A stretch of DNA of 64,000 nucleotides from Scatophagus argus (Eukaryota > Chordata > Actinopteri > Scatophagidae), in contig NC_058506.1 in assembly GCF_020382885.2 (NCBI RefSeq), positions 9,836,318 through 9,900,317 of the forward strand, given 5' to 3'. Made by a program: the position numbers and the translations under genes. The notes below the pieces were generated by a model, which ran no database searches, was not told the origin of the DNA, and saw nothing but the letters and a program-made list of their open reading frames with translations. Below are positions 63,076 to 64,000 of the stretch, piece by piece. Position 1 is the first letter of the stretch. Every line of letters begins with the position of its first letter.

Positions 63076-64000
63076 TGATTTAAAAAAAAAAAATAAAATA
63101 AAGATGGCTATAATATATTTTGCTGTTGTCCCATCAAACTTGAGCTAATTTTACTTTACTTTACATTGGATGGATTTGGCTCACTCAGCAGATCAAAGAA
63201 ATAGCTCCTTATCAAGCTAAATATTTTAATAATGTACTACCTCTGTGAATTTAGACTAACAAAGAACTGATGAGCTTCAAGTTGAGATGCTGATACTCAA
63301 TGGTGACATTGTCAATGAACATTGTATATACCGTAGAACATTCAAACACATCAACCAAAATACTCATGAAGAAGTAAGGTATAATGGTTATCTCTTAGGT
63401 TATTACATTCAGAATACAAATATGCTTAGATCAGCAGCTGTGTATTTTCCAGGCTTCTTCACCTTCCCTGTAGCGGCCACACTTTTATTTCCTCAACTGA
63501 AAAAAAAAAAAAAAAAAAGAATTTCTTTCAACATTTCAGAGAAATGGTGCAGTGCTAGTTTCCCTTTCTCCACCACACAAAGGGAGATGCAATAGGGCAA
63601 AGTAAAGGAGGTAGTTTTGCAGGCTTGAAATTCTTCTCTCATACAGTCCCTATTCCATCAAACAGACTTTGGTGCCTCCAAAATGTGACAATGGGTCTGG
63701 TGGATGGATTGCAACAAGAAAATGTGAATATGTTCATCATCATAATGAACACGGACATTTTTAATGCACCAAATTACAAAAATGAGCCATGATCTATTCA
63801 GTGGTGATGCTCCATTTTCTTTTTTCTCCATTCACAGACTACCAGTGAAAAGGAAGCGATCACTTATTAGACTATTTCAAACATCTGTGCCCCATGTGTC
63901 TGACAAATGTTGTTTGCTCTGCTCATTCTGATGAAAATTGGCACTTCCCTAATTAATACTCTGGCTTAACCAACTGAATGGATAGTTTCAATGCACCATT

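Larger units (their letters stand above)
55835..64000. other. Upstream region or 5' intron of klhl13
   Basis: In 8.2 kb no coding exon could be supported. The klhl13 exon at 55834 starts mid-codon, so at least one 5' exon probably lies here or beyond the right edge. Recognised contents are repeats at 56530-56700, 56821-56905 and 62655-63075, a TA tract at 61931-61950 and an A-run near 63501. Confidence 0.55.

Overview
The window is vertebrate nuclear DNA, almost certainly from a ray-finned (teleost) fish and probably a percomorph. Coding exons are short and separated by introns with GT/AG borders. Most of the sequence is non-coding, and it carries degraded dispersed repeats of types familiar from percomorph genomes. 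I see no bacterial, viral, plasmid, CRISPR or operon features.

Four protein-coding genes can be supported. (1) The 5' part of a latent TGF-beta binding protein, best matched to ltbp3, lies on the minus strand. Exon 1 is at 16007-16244, then a 13.3 kb first intron, then four exons at 2436-2714, 2160-2323, 1962-2067 and 57-143; the gene runs off the left edge. The 87-base exon at 57-143 completes the eighth cysteine of the first 8-Cys module. (2) A two-exon C2H2 zinc-finger gene lies on the minus strand (23322-25159), with an N-terminal coiled coil and five fingers; I cannot name it. (3) lrrn4cl lies on the plus strand: a small type I membrane protein with a fibronectin III domain, in one coding exon (29857-30591) behind a TATA-driven non-coding first exon. 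(4) klhl13 lies on the minus strand: a BTB-BACK-Kelch adaptor for CUL3 in six coding exons between 41998 and 55834. Its last exons are complete, and its extreme 5' end was not located.

Layout: 1-16.8 kb is ltbp3 and its presumed 5' UTR/promoter; 16.8-22.3 kb is intergenic and repeat-bearing; 22.3-25.2 kb is the zinc-finger gene; 25.2-28.9 kb is intergenic; 28.9-31.8 kb is lrrn4cl; 31.8-41.4 kb is intergenic with a MITE-like element, microsatellites and a CTCF-like motif; 41.4-55.8 kb is klhl13; 55.8-64 kb is upstream sequence or 5' intron of klhl13 with several repeats.

The genes are not a pathway cluster. ltbp3 acts in extracellular TGF-beta storage, klhl13 in ubiquitin-dependent control of mitosis, lrrn4cl at the cell surface, and the zinc-finger protein presumably in the nucleus. 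I found no convincing new biological system. The points most worth a second look are the short ltbp3 exon, the unnamed zinc-finger gene, the intron-bearing klhl13 structure, the gene neighbourhood, and several recurring repeat families.
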